From Mycobacterium sp. URHB0044 (GTDB lineage Bacteria > Actinomycetota > Actinomycetes > Mycobacteriales > Mycobacteriaceae): 64,000 nucleotides of DNA. Every line of letters starts with the position of its first letter. The first letter of the stretch is position 1. Made by a program: the position numbers and the translations under genes. The notes under the pieces are model-generated. The model saw only the letters and a list, made by a program, of their open reading frames with translations, had not been told where the DNA came from and ran no database searches. This document shows positions 25,307-33,706 of this stretch, one piece after another. Where the stretch lies: contig NZ_JIAW01000020.1 in assembly GCF_000620625.1 (NCBI RefSeq), positions 1 to 64,000 on the forward strand. The letters run 5' to 3'.

Positions 25307-26247
25307 CGCCGTCGCTGGCGGGCGATCTCGGCCAGCACGACGCCCGCGGCCACCGAGGCGTTCAGCGACTCCGTGCGTCCGGCCATCGGAATCGACACGA
25401 TCGCGTCGCAGTTCTCCCGGACCAGCCGCGAGAGCCCCTTGCCCTCCGAACCGACCACCACGACCATCGGTCCCGTGCCGTCGATCTCGTCGAGCGGGGT
25501 GTCACCGTCGGCATCGAGACCAACCACCTGCAGACCGCCGTCGGCCCAACTCTTCAGCGTCCGAGTCAGATTCGTGGCACGCGCGACGCGTAGCCGGGCC
25601 GCAGCGCCAGCACTGGTGCGCCATGCGACGGCAGTCACCGAGGCCGACCTGCGCTGCGGGATCAACACGCCGTGACCGCCGAACGCAGCGACCGACCGCA
25701 CGATGGCGCCGAGGTTGCGCGGGTCGGAGATGTTGTCCAACGCGACCAGCAGCGCGGGCGACGCCTCTGCCTTGGCCTCCCGCAGCATGTCGTCGGGGTG
25801 CGCGTAGTCATACGGCGGCACCTGCAGCGCGATGCCCTGGTGCAGACCGTTGGTGCTCATCCGGTCCAGATCGGTGCGCGGTACCTCAAGGATGGCGATC
25901 CCGGAGTCGGCGGCGCGGGTGACCGCCTCCGTCATCCGCTCATCGGTCTCGGCCCCGAGCGCGACGTACAGCGCCGTGGCGGGCACTCCGGCGCGGAGGC
26001 ATTCCACCACCGGGTTGCGGCCAAGCACGATCTCGGTCTCGTCCGTCTTGCGGGGAGCCCTGCCACGCTGCTGCTTGGCGGCCTTCGTCGCGCGCTTGGC
26101 GGCCGGATGGTGCGGTCGCTGACTCGCGGGCGGCGTAGCGCCCCTGCCCTCCAGGCCGCGTCGCCGGACGCCACCCGAACCGACCGTCGGCCCCTTCTTG
26201 GTGCCCGCCTTGCGCACCGCGCCGCGCCGCTGTGAATTTCCAGCCAT
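25303..26247 (-). CDS. rlmB: 23S rRNA 2'-O-ribose methyltransferase, RlmB/TrmH family
   Basis: A 314-residue SPOUT methyltransferase: a long basic N-terminal tail (about 1-70, Lys/Arg-rich), a small substrate-binding domain (VLGRNPVVECLRAGVPATAL) and the knotted catalytic domain with NISDPRNLGAIVRSVAAFG, VVVGSEGKGLSRLVRENCD and IPMAGRTESLNASVAAGVVL. It methylates a guanosine of 23S rRNA using S-adenosylmethionine. The ATG at 26247 overlaps the cysS stop by one base (TAATG), as in Rv3580c-Rv3579c. Confidence 0.9.
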   Translation of the reverse strand: MAGNSQRRGAVRKAGTKKGPTVGSGGVRRRGLEGRGATPPASQRPHHPAAKRATKAAKQQRGRAPRKTDETEIVLGRNPVVECLRAGVPATALYVALGAETDERMTEAVTRAADSGIAILEVPRTDLDRMSTNGLHQGIALQVPPYDYAHPDDMLREAKAEASPALLVALDNISDPRNLGAIVRSVAAFGGHGVLIPQRRSASVTAVAWRTSAGAAARLRVARATNLTRTLKSWADGGLQVVGLDADGDTPLDEIDGTGPMVVVVGSEGKGLSRLVRENCDAIVSIPMAGRTESLNASVAAGVVLAEIARQRRR

Positions 26248-27656
26248 TACTTCGTATTCCCGTCCAGCAACGACCACTGCGGTCCATCGGCAGTGTCAGT
26301 CACGTCTATGCCCGCTTCCTTGAGCTGGTCGCGGATCTTGTCGGCCTGCGCCCAGTCCCGCGCTTCGCGGGCCTCGTTCCGCTGCGTCAGCGCCCACTGC
26401 ACCAGCACGTCGACCGCGGCCAGCGCCGCCGACGTCTCGTCCCCGGACTCCCAGCGCTCGTCGAGCGGGTCGCAACCCAAGATCGCCATCATCGCCCGGA
26501 TCGACCGTGCCTGCGTCATCGCCATCTCGTGGTCGCCTGCGTCGAGCGCCCGGTTGCCCTCGGCGCGAGCGGCGTGCACCTCGGCCAACGCCATGGGCAC
26601 CGACAGGTCGTCGTCGAGCGCGGCGGCGAACTTCTCCGTCGGCTCGCTCGGCACGACCGTCCCCACGCGGTTGCGCACCCGGTGCAGGAAGTCCTCGATC
26701 CCCGCGTAGGCCTTCACCGCGTCCTGCAGTGCGGTCTCGGAGAATTCGAGCATCGACCGGTAGTGCGCGCTGCCAAGGTAGTAGCGCAGCTCGGCGGGCC
26801 GCACCCTGCTGAGCACCGCGGGAATGGAGAGCACGTTGCCGAGCGACTTGCTCATCTTCTCGCCGCCCATGGTCACCCAGCCGTTGTGCAGCCAGTAGCG
26901 CGCGAAGCGATCGCCCGCGGCTTCTGCCTGCGCGATCTCGTTCTCGTGATGTGGGAACACGAGATCCATGCCGCCGGCGTGGATGTCGAATTCCGAACCG
27001 AGGTACGCCTCGCACATCGCGACGCATTCGGTGTGCCAACCCGGCCGCCCGCGCCCCCACGGCGTCGGCCACGACGGCTCACCCGGCTTGGCGCCCTTCC
27101 ACAGCGTGAAGTCGCGCTGGTCGCGCTTGCCGGTGGCGACGCCCTCGCCCTGGTGCACGTCGTCGATCCTGTGGCCCGACAACTTTCCGTAGTCGGCGAG
27201 GCTGTGCACGTCGAAGTACACGTCACCGCCGCCGGCATATGCGTGACCCCGCTCGATCAGCCGCTCGATCAGCTCGATGATCTGGGTGATGTGCCCGGTG
27301 GCCCGCGGCTCTGCCGACGGCGGCAGCACCCCCAGCGCGTCGTAGGCCGCCGAAAACGCCCGCTCGAAGGTCGCGGCCCACTCCCACCACGGCCTGCCTG
27401 CGTCGGCGGCCTTGTTCAGGATCTTGTCGTCGATGTCGGTGACGTTGCGGATGAAGGCGACGTCGTAGCCCTTGGCGGTCAGCCAGCGCCGCAGCACGTC
27501 GAACGCGACACCGCTGCGCACATGTCCGATGTGGGGCAGGCCCTGAACGGTTGCGCCGCACAGGTAGATCGACGCGTGGCCGTCGCGCAACGGGACGAAC
27601 TCACGCACGCCACCCGTCATGGTGTCGTGGAGTCTCAGGCCCCCGCGATCGGTCAC
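26247..27656 (-). CDS. cysS: Cysteinyl-tRNA synthetase
   Basis: A 469-residue class I synthetase that charges tRNA-Cys. HIGH motif in GLPHIGHVRSG, zinc and substrate residues in IYLCGATVQG, GWHTECVAMC and FPHHENEIAQ, and KMSKS in GGEKMSKSLGN. The GTG at 27656 (TDRGGLRLHD) gives precisely the usual mycobacterial length; an in-frame GTG at 27689 would add eleven unsupported residues. Coupled to rlmB downstream and close to ispF upstream. Confidence 0.95.
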   Translation of the reverse strand: MTDRGGLRLHDTMTGGVREFVPLRDGHASIYLCGATVQGLPHIGHVRSGVAFDVLRRWLTAKGYDVAFIRNVTDIDDKILNKAADAGRPWWEWAATFERAFSAAYDALGVLPPSAEPRATGHITQIIELIERLIERGHAYAGGGDVYFDVHSLADYGKLSGHRIDDVHQGEGVATGKRDQRDFTLWKGAKPGEPSWPTPWGRGRPGWHTECVAMCEAYLGSEFDIHAGGMDLVFPHHENEIAQAEAAGDRFARYWLHNGWVTMGGEKMSKSLGNVLSIPAVLSRVRPAELRYYLGSAHYRSMLEFSETALQDAVKAYAGIEDFLHRVRNRVGTVVPSEPTEKFAAALDDDLSVPMALAEVHAARAEGNRALDAGDHEMAMTQARSIRAMMAILGCDPLDERWESGDETSAALAAVDVLVQWALTQRNEAREARDWAQADKIRDQLKEAGIDVTDTADGPQWSLLDGNTK

Positions 27657-27714
27657 GACGGGCCAGCTTACCGGCCCATTCGTGCTCACCCGACAACACC
27701 GACCACATCCTCGA

Positions 27715-28194
27715 TCACGAGAGGATCACGAGCGCGGTGGCGATGGCGGCCAACCCCTCTCCGCGACCGGTCAGCCCGAGGCCGTCGGTGGTGGTGGCCG
27801 ACACCGAAACCGGCGCGTCGAGTAATTCGGAGAGCACGTTCTGCGCCTCGGCACGACGCGGCCCGATCTTCGGTCGGTTGCCGATCACCTGGACCGCCGC
27901 GTTGCCGATCCGGTAGCCCTCGGCAGCCAGCAACGAATGCACGTGGCGCAGCATGTCGGCGCCGCCAACGCCGCGCCACTCCGGGCGATCGGTGCCGAAC
28001 ACGTCGCCAAGGTCACCTAGGCCGGCTGCACTCAGCAACGCGTCGCACAGTGCGTGCGCTGCGACGTCACCATCGGAATGCCCGGCGCAGCCGTCAGCGT
28101 CGTCGAACAACAAGCACAGCAGCCAACACGGCCGGCCTGGCTCGATCGGATGCACGTCGGTGCCAAGACCAATTCGAGGCACCGCTTCCGTCAT
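27715..28194 (-). CDS. ispF: 2-C-methyl-D-erythritol 2,4-cyclodiphosphate synthase
   Basis: A 159-residue MEP-pathway enzyme that cyclises CDP-ME 2-phosphate. Metal ligands in GTDVHPI (Asp13, His15), then GHSDGDVAAHALCDALLSAA, GDLGDVFGTDRPEW, and the C-terminal ATTTDGLGLTGRGEGLAAIA for CDP binding. It starts 14 bases after the carD stop. In M. tuberculosis ispD lies in between; it is absent here, see findings. Confidence 0.95.
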   Translation of the reverse strand: MTEAVPRIGLGTDVHPIEPGRPCWLLCLLFDDADGCAGHSDGDVAAHALCDALLSAAGLGDLGDVFGTDRPEWRGVGGADMLRHVHSLLAAEGYRIGNAAVQVIGNRPKIGPRRAEAQNVLSELLDAPVSVSATTTDGLGLTGRGEGLAAIATALVILS

Positions 28195-28208
28195 CGATTC
28201 ATGCCGCG

Positions 28209-28697
28209 TCAGGAGGCGGCAGCCAGCACCTCGTCGAGGATGGTCTCGGCCTTCTCGTCGTCGGTGTTCTCGGCAAGCGCGAGTTCACCGACGAGGATCT
28301 GCCGCGCCTTCGCCAGCATGCGCTTCTCGCCTGCGGACAGGCCACGCTCCTGATCGCGACGCCACAGGTCGCGAACGACCTCGGCGACCTTGTTCACGTC
28401 TCCGGACGCCAGCTTCTCGAGGTTGGCCTTGTACCGGCGCGACCAGTTGGTCGGCTCCTCGGTGTGCGGGGCCCGCAACACCTGGAAGACCTTGTCCAGG
28501 CCTTCCTGACCCACGACGTCACGGACACCGACGTACTCGGCGTTGTCTGCAGGAACTCGAACGGTGAGATCGCCCTGGGCAACCTTCAGGACGAGATATT
28601 CCTTCTGCTCGCCTTTGATGGTTCGGGTTTCGATCGCCTCGATCAACGCAGCACCGTGATGTGGATAGACAACGGTGTCTCCGACCTTGAAAATCAT
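28209..28697 (-). CDS. carD: RNA polymerase-binding regulator CarD
   Basis: A 162-residue global transcription factor that binds the RNA polymerase beta subunit and stabilises open complexes, notably at rRNA promoters. The N-terminal RNAP-interacting domain starts MIFKVGDTVVYPHHGAALIE; the C-terminal helical DNA-binding domain includes NWSRRYKANLEKLASGD and RQILVGELALAENTDDEKAE. The ATG at 28697 matches the family start; the frame to 28757 has no support. A -10-like TAGCAT lies about 40 bases upstream on the minus strand. Confidence 0.96.
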   Translation of the reverse strand: MIFKVGDTVVYPHHGAALIEAIETRTIKGEQKEYLVLKVAQGDLTVRVPADNAEYVGVRDVVGQEGLDKVFQVLRAPHTEEPTNWSRRYKANLEKLASGDVNKVAEVVRDLWRRDQERGLSAGEKRMLAKARQILVGELALAENTDDEKAETILDEVLAAAS

Positions 28698-29045
28698 CAG
28701 ATTAGAGCCCCTTTCACCCCCTAATGCTAGCACGGGGCCCAGACACGTGCGGATCAACTATGCAGGTCAGGGGCACCGTGGGTGAAGACTAGGGGTTGAC
28801 AGGGTGGTGTTTACGTGCAACGCAGCGCCTCACCAGCGAACCCTCGGGAGTGGTTGCGAGGCTACCTCCGGCGGGGCTTTCGGGCCGCCGCGAAGCGCTG
28901 AGCAAGCACGGTGGACTCCCCGCCGGAACCGGTTTCGGCCGCCGGGCGCCCTCGGCTACCGCGCTCAACCGTCACCTACTACTCTCCATAGTCGACACAC
29001 CCCGACGACGCCACGGTCGTCGCGTGGGCCGAGCAGGAGGCTTGA
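28698..29045. other. Intergenic region between carD and lpqE, no gene seen
   Basis: About 350 bases of divergent promoter space. On the minus strand a TAGCAT element is suitably placed for carD. On the plus strand TTGACA near 28796-28801 could be a -35 element, but it is far from lpqE. The frames crossing the region have no family likeness and are judged non-coding. Confidence 0.5.
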
Positions 29046-29642
29046 GTGAACCGCCAAAGATCCCGCGCCTTCGCCGTCATCCCTGGCCTGAGTGCCTGCG
29101 GGCTGGCAGCAGCGGTCCTACTGTCCGGCTGCGGCGCGGGCCAGGTCTCCCAGACCGCCGTCCAGGAGCCCGCCATCAACGGCACCGCGGCCTGGGCCGG
29201 CGAGCCCACCTCCGGGGTGGCGTTGCGCAACGTTCACCTCCGCGCTCCTCAAACCAGCGACTACGTGCGGCCCGGCAGCAACGTCGAGCTGCTGTTCGTC
29301 GCCGTCAACGAATCTCCCGCCGAGGCGGACCGCCTGGTGTCCATCACGTCCGACGTCGCCTCCGTGACGGTGGCCGGGAACCCGACGGTGCCGCCCGGCG
29401 GCACGCTCGTCGTCGGCACGCCGGACGGCCAGCCCAGCCCACTGGACGCGACCGAGCGTGCCGACACCGTGCAGGCGGAGGTCACGTTGACCAAGCCGAT
29501 CACCAACGGCCTGACCTACCCCTTCACGTTCAAGTTCCAGCGGTCCGGCGAGGTCACCGTCGAGGTGCCGATCTCCGCTGGGGAAAACCAGCGTCGCGAG
29601 GCCGAGGCCAAGGCCGAGCAGGACACGGGCGAAGCACACTAG
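29046..29642 (+). CDS. lpqE: Lipoprotein LpqE
   Basis: A 198-residue exported lipoprotein: signal peptide with lipobox LSGC (VLLSGCGAGQ), then a single beta-rich domain (GVALRNVHLRAP, VELLFVAVNESPAEADRL, PFTFKFQRSGEVTVEVPI) and a charged C-terminal tail (NQRREAEAKAEQDTGEAH). GTG 29046 starts it. It lies between carD and radA as Rv3584 does. It resembles copper-chaperone-like PCuAC folds in strand layout only; no Met/His metal motif is visible. Function unknown. Confidence 0.85.
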   Translation: MNRQRSRAFAVIPGLSACGLAAAVLLSGCGAGQVSQTAVQEPAINGTAAWAGEPTSGVALRNVHLRAPQTSDYVRPGSNVELLFVAVNESPAEADRLVSITSDVASVTVAGNPTVPPGGTLVVGTPDGQPSPLDATERADTVQAEVTLTKPITNGLTYPFTFKFQRSGEVTVEVPISAGENQRREAEAKAEQDTGEAH

Positions 29643-29685
29643 GTCGCTACGGCGTTCTGTCGGCCACGACGGATACCGTCACTGA

Positions 29686-31077
29686 GTGGCTCGATCGGGT
29701 TCCAAGGCACGTTCGCAATTCCGTTGCTCGGAATGCGGGCACGTCGCCGCCAAGTGGGTGGGCCGCTGCCCGGACTGCAACACCTGGGGCACGGTCAACG
29801 AGGTCGCGGTCCTCACGTCGCTGAGCTCCACACCGGGCCGTGCGCTCGCCCCCGCCTCCCCTGCCGTCCCGATCAGTTCCATCGATCCAGGCGCGACGCG
29901 CCACTTCCGTACGGGGATAAGCGAATTGGACCGCGTGCTTGGTGGCGGCCTGGTCCCCGGATCGGTGACACTGCTGGCGGGCGATCCGGGGGTCGGCAAG
30001 TCGACGCTGCTGCTCGAGGTCGTCCACCGCTGGGCCGAATCGGGCCGCCGGGCGCTCTACCTGTCGGGTGAGGAGTCGGCCGGACAGATCCGACTGCGGG
30101 CCGAGCGCACCGGATGCACTCACGACGATGTGTTCCTGGCCGCCGAATCCGACTTGCAGACCGCGCTTGGCCACATCGAGGCGGTTCGGCCCACATTGGT
30201 CGTTGTCGACTCGGTGCAGACCATGACGACCGCAGAAGCCGACGGCGTCAGCGGTGGCGTCACCCAGGTCCGTGCGGTGACGACGGCGCTCACCATGGCG
30301 GCCAAGACCACTGGCATCGCGATGGTCCTGGTCGGCCACGTCACCAAGGACGGCGCCATCGCGGGGCCGCGCTCGCTCGAGCACCTGGTCGACGTCGTGC
30401 TGCACTTCGAGGGTGACCGGGCGTCCACGCTGCGCATGGTGCGCGGCGTCAAGAACCGGTTCGGCGCCGCCGACGAGGTCGGCTGTTTCCAGTTGCACGA
30501 CAGCGGAATCGAGGGCATCGCCGACCCTTCCGGACTGTTCCGCGATCAACGGCCGACACCGGTCGCGGGCACCGCGGTGACGGTGACGCTGGACGGCAAG
30601 CGACCGTTGATCGGCGAGGTGCAGGCGCTCGTCGCCGAAGCGACCGCCGGCATCCCGCGCCGGGCCACCAGCGGCATCGATTCCTCCCGCGCGGCAATGA
30701 TCCTGGCCGTGCTGGAGAAGCGGGCCAAGTTGCCACTCGGCAAGTGCGACGTGTACCTGTCGACGGTCGGCGGCATGCGACTCAGTGACCCTGCGTCGGA
30801 CCTGGCCCTGGCCGCCGCGATCGCGTCCGCCGCCAGGGACGTGCCCATGCCCGCCGACGCGGTCTTCATCGGCGAGGTGGGGCTCGCCGGCGACATTCGG
30901 CGGGTCACGGGCATGGATCGCAGGCTCGCCGAGGCTGCACGGCTGGGCTTCAGATGGGCGATGGTGCCGCCCGGCGTCAAGGATGTGCCCGCGGGCCTGC
31001 AGACCATTACCTGCGAGGACATCGGCAGACTGTTGCAAGGCGTGCAGCGCATCGCGGACAATGGCGGCCGATCCTAG
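29686..31077 (+). CDS. radA: DNA repair protein RadA (Sms)
   Basis: A 463-residue recombination helicase that promotes branch migration with RecA. Order: zinc finger CSECGHVAAKWVGRCPDC (about residues 12-29), RecA-like ATPase with Walker A AGDPGVGKSTLLLEV and Walker B LVVVDSVQT, the RadA-specific VKNRFGA motif, and a C-terminal Lon-protease-like domain (SDLALAAAIASAARDVPMPA; GEVGLAGDIRRVTGM). GTG 29686. Followed by disA after eight bases, a conserved pair: DisA activity is modulated by RadA. Confidence 0.95.
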   Translation: MARSGSKARSQFRCSECGHVAAKWVGRCPDCNTWGTVNEVAVLTSLSSTPGRALAPASPAVPISSIDPGATRHFRTGISELDRVLGGGLVPGSVTLLAGDPGVGKSTLLLEVVHRWAESGRRALYLSGEESAGQIRLRAERTGCTHDDVFLAAESDLQTALGHIEAVRPTLVVVDSVQTMTTAEADGVSGGVTQVRAVTTALTMAAKTTGIAMVLVGHVTKDGAIAGPRSLEHLVDVVLHFEGDRASTLRMVRGVKNRFGAADEVGCFQLHDSGIEGIADPSGLFRDQRPTPVAGTAVTVTLDGKRPLIGEVQALVAEATAGIPRRATSGIDSSRAAMILAVLEKRAKLPLGKCDVYLSTVGGMRLSDPASDLALAAAIASAARDVPMPADAVFIGEVGLAGDIRRVTGMDRRLAEAARLGFRWAMVPPGVKDVPAGLQTITCEDIGRLLQGVQRIADNGGRS

Positions 31078-31085
31078 GAGACGAG

Positions 31086-32207
31086 ATGGCTGTGAAGGCA
31101 GGCGGCAGGACCGCCCGCAGCACCGTCGTGCAACTCACCCGGCCGACACTGCGCGAGACGCTGGGCCGGTTGGCCCCCGGTACCGCGCTGCGCGACGGCC
31201 TCGAGCGCATCCTGCGTGGCCGCACCGGCGCGCTCATCGTGTTGGGCTACGACGACAGCGTCGAGGCCATCTGCGACGGCGGCTTCGAGCTCGACGTCCG
31301 GTACGCCCCCACCAAGCTGCGGGAGCTGTCGAAGATGGACGGCGCCGTCGTGTTGTCCAGCGACGGCTCCCGGATCCTGCGGGCCAACGTCCAGCTGGTC
31401 CCCGATCCGTCGATCCCCACCGACGAGTCCGGCACCCGACACCGCTCGGCCGAGCGCACCGCCGTGCAAACCGGCTATCCGGTGGTGTCGGTGAGCCACT
31501 CGATGAGCATCGTGACGGTGTACGTCGCCGGTGAGCGGCACGTCGTGCCCGACTCGGCGACCATCCTGTCGCGGACCAACCAGACCATCGCCACGCTCGA
31601 GCGGTACAAGTCCCGGCTCACCGAGGTCAACCGCCAGCTGTCCACCGCGGAGATCGAGGACTTCGTCACGCTGCGCGACGTGATGACGGTGGTGCAGCGC
31701 CTGGAGATGGTGCGCCGGATCAGCCTGGAGATCGACGCCGACGTCGTCGAACTCGGCACCGACGGACGTCAGCTCAAATTGCAGCTCGAAGAACTCGTCG
31801 GCGACAACGAGACGGCCCGTGAGCTGATCGTGCGCGACTACCACGCCAATCCCGATCCGCCCGACGCCACTCAGGTGATGGCCACGCTCGAAGAGCTGGA
31901 CGCGCTGTCGGACAACGAACTGCTCGACTTCACCGCGCTGGCAAGGGTTTTCGGCTATCCCTCGACGCTGGAGGCGCAGGACTCGGCGATGAGTTCGCGG
32001 GGCTACCGCGCGATGGCGGGCATCCCACGGCTGCAGTTCGCCCACGTCGATCTATTGGTTCGGTCGTTCGGGTCGCTGCAGGGCGTGCTGGCGGCCAGCG
32101 CGAGCGACCTGCAATCGGTGGACGGCATCGGCTCGATGTGGGCCCGCCACATCCGGGAGGGTTTGTCCGCGCTGGCCGAGTCGACCATCGCCGACCAGCT
32201 CGCCTGA
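31086..32207 (+). CDS. disA: Diadenylate cyclase DisA
   Basis: A 373-residue enzyme that makes c-di-AMP from two ATP and scans DNA. The DAC domain (1-140) shows KMDGAVVLSSDG with the catalytic DGA and GTRHRSAERTA with RHRSAER. A helical linker follows (TILSRTNQTIATLERYKSRL), then a C-terminal helix-hairpin-helix DNA-binding domain (LQSVDGIGSMWARHIREGL). ATG 31086 with AGGAG upstream. Coupled to radA; ends four bases before the convergent gene. Confidence 0.96.
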   Translation: MAVKAGGRTARSTVVQLTRPTLRETLGRLAPGTALRDGLERILRGRTGALIVLGYDDSVEAICDGGFELDVRYAPTKLRELSKMDGAVVLSSDGSRILRANVQLVPDPSIPTDESGTRHRSAERTAVQTGYPVVSVSHSMSIVTVYVAGERHVVPDSATILSRTNQTIATLERYKSRLTEVNRQLSTAEIEDFVTLRDVMTVVQRLEMVRRISLEIDADVVELGTDGRQLKLQLEELVGDNETARELIVRDYHANPDPPDATQVMATLEELDALSDNELLDFTALARVFGYPSTLEAQDSAMSSRGYRAMAGIPRLQFAHVDLLVRSFGSLQGVLAASASDLQSVDGIGSMWARHIREGLSALAESTIADQLA

Positions 32208-32211
32208 CCGG

Positions 32212-33006
32212 TTAGCCCGGAACCGGCGCTCCACCCTCTGGCGCGGGTGCTCCCTCGGCAGGCGGCGGAGGCGGCTCCTCGCCGGGCGGCGGCGCAGCCG
32301 CGGGGTCGGCCAGGATGAACGGCACCGCAGCGGAGCGCAGATTGCCCAGCTGGACCACCAGGTTGTAGGTGCCGGGCCCGATCGGCTGCCGGGGCAGCGG
32401 GCAGTTCGGCGCCGAACCCATGCCGGTCCAGGTCACCTCGGTGGTGACCTGCTCACCGGGGCTGAACGTCTTGACCAGCGTCTCGTTGGACGGGGCGCAG
32501 TCCAGGTTCGACCACAGCCGCTCGTTGTTCAGCGAATACACGTACGCGGCGAGCACGGCCGCGCCGACGTCGCGCTTGCAGGCGACCAATCCGATGTTGG
32601 TGACCACCATGGTGAACTTCGGCTGATCACCGACGACGAAGTCGGGCTGGCTGGTGATGCCCTTCACCGCGAGCGTCGAGTCGGGGCAGTCGTCGCCCTC
32701 CTTGAGCACCGGCGGCGGCGTCACCGCGGCCGATGGGGTGGGCGTAGGCGGCGGCATTTGTTGCGCAGGCGGTTGAACCGGGGTCTTGACCTCGGGGTTC
32801 TCACCGGGAAGCGGGGTCGGAGGCGCGGCACTCGTGGAGGCAGAGGCGGTCTTGGAGTCGCCGGTGCTGTTGCTCACCACCAGGAACGCGATCGCGGCGA
32901 CGATGGCCACCACGACCACGCCAACGCCGATCGCCAGTGCGCGCCGCCGCCAGTAGATCTGGGAGGGCAGCGGGCCATGCGGTTCGAGATCCAGCACGAG
33001 CTCCAC
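32212..33006 (-). CDS. Membrane-anchored Pro-rich protein, Rv3587c-like
   Basis: A 264-residue protein with a short cytoplasmic N-terminus, one transmembrane helix (LAIGVGVVVVAIVAAIAFLV, about residues 25-44), a Pro/Thr/Ala-rich linker (about 55-100) and an extracellular beta domain with Cys residues (EGDDCPDSTLAVKGITSQPD; LVACKRDVGAAV; NLDCAPSNE; SAPNCPLPRQPIG). A Pro-rich tail ends the protein. The layout suggests an envelope protein reaching the peptidoglycan. Not assigned a function; position matches Rv3587c. Confidence 0.82.
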   Translation of the reverse strand: MELVLDLEPHGPLPSQIYWRRRALAIGVGVVVVAIVAAIAFLVVSNSTGDSKTASASTSAAPPTPLPGENPEVKTPVQPPAQQMPPPTPTPSAAVTPPPVLKEGDDCPDSTLAVKGITSQPDFVVGDQPKFTMVVTNIGLVACKRDVGAAVLAAYVYSLNNERLWSNLDCAPSNETLVKTFSPGEQVTTEVTWTGMGSAPNCPLPRQPIGPGTYNLVVQLGNLRSAAVPFILADPAAAPPPGEEPPPPPAEGAPAPEGGAPVPG

Positions 33007-33057
33007 GGTAAGGCCAGGTCACGCACACTCGTCCGACCCGGCTCGGCGTGTCGCGGC

Positions 33058-33678
33058 TCAGCCTTCGCCGATGTCGCCTATGTAGTCCCGCAACACGACG
33101 CGTCCGTCGGCCAGGTGGTAGGTGAGGCCGACGATCGCCACGCTGCCGTCGATGACCCGCTGGGCGATCGGCGCCGACCGGATCCGCAGCTGCGCGACGG
33201 TCTCGTTGACGTGCCGGGTTTCGAACTCGTCGACGCGGCTCAATCCCGAATGACGGCCGAGCAGGATCGACGGCGTGACGCGCTCGACGATGTCGCGCAC
33301 GTAGCCGGTGGGCATTTCGCCGTTCTCGAGGGCGTCGAGCGTTGCCTGCACGGCGCCGCAGCTGTCATGGCCGAGCACCACGATCAACGGCACGTCGAGC
33401 ACCGTCACGGCGTACTCGATCGAGCCGAGAACCGCCAAGTCGGCGACGTGACCCGCGGTGCGGACCACGAACATGTCGCCGAGTCCCGCGTCGAAGATGA
33501 TCTCGGCTGCCACGCGGCTGTCGGCACAACCGAACACCACCGCAGTGGGTTTCTGGCCGTGCGCCAACCGGGCGCGGTCGTCGATGCCCTGGCTGGGGTG
33601 CTCGACATGGCCAGAGACGAATCGGTCGTTACCCTCTTTGAGTGCTTTCCATGCGGTTACTGGGCTGGTACGCGGCAT
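33058..33678 (-). CDS. canB: Beta-carbonic anhydrase, Rv3588c type
   Basis: A 206-residue zinc enzyme interconverting CO2 and bicarbonate. Zinc ligands are Cys51 in FGCADSR (with Asp53 and Arg55 as the catalytic dyad), His104 and Cys107 in LGHDSCGAV. Length and the opening PRTSPVTAWKALKEGNDRF match the mycobacterial enzyme; ATG 33678 is the matching start, with a further ATG nine bases upstream. Divergent from mutY with overlapping promoters (28 bases between starts). Confidence 0.94.
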   Translation of the reverse strand: MPRTSPVTAWKALKEGNDRFVSGHVEHPSQGIDDRARLAHGQKPTAVVFGCADSRVAAEIIFDAGLGDMFVVRTAGHVADLAVLGSIEYAVTVLDVPLIVVLGHDSCGAVQATLDALENGEMPTGYVRDIVERVTPSILLGRHSGLSRVDEFETRHVNETVAQLRIRSAPIAQRVIDGSVAIVGLTYHLADGRVVLRDYIGDIGEG

Positions 33679-33706
33679 GCCGATCATTGTGCCGGAGCGG
33701 AGCTCG

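Noticed and set aside
26232..28724. 830-residue plus-strand frame over cysS, ispF and carD
   Set aside because: Antisense shadow in high-GC DNA; low-complexity His/Arg/Val composition, no family likeness, and the minus strand holds three certain genes.
28804..29049. 81-residue plus-strand frame in the carD-lpqE interval
   Set aside because: No ribosome-binding site, no family likeness and atypical composition; the region is better read as promoter space.
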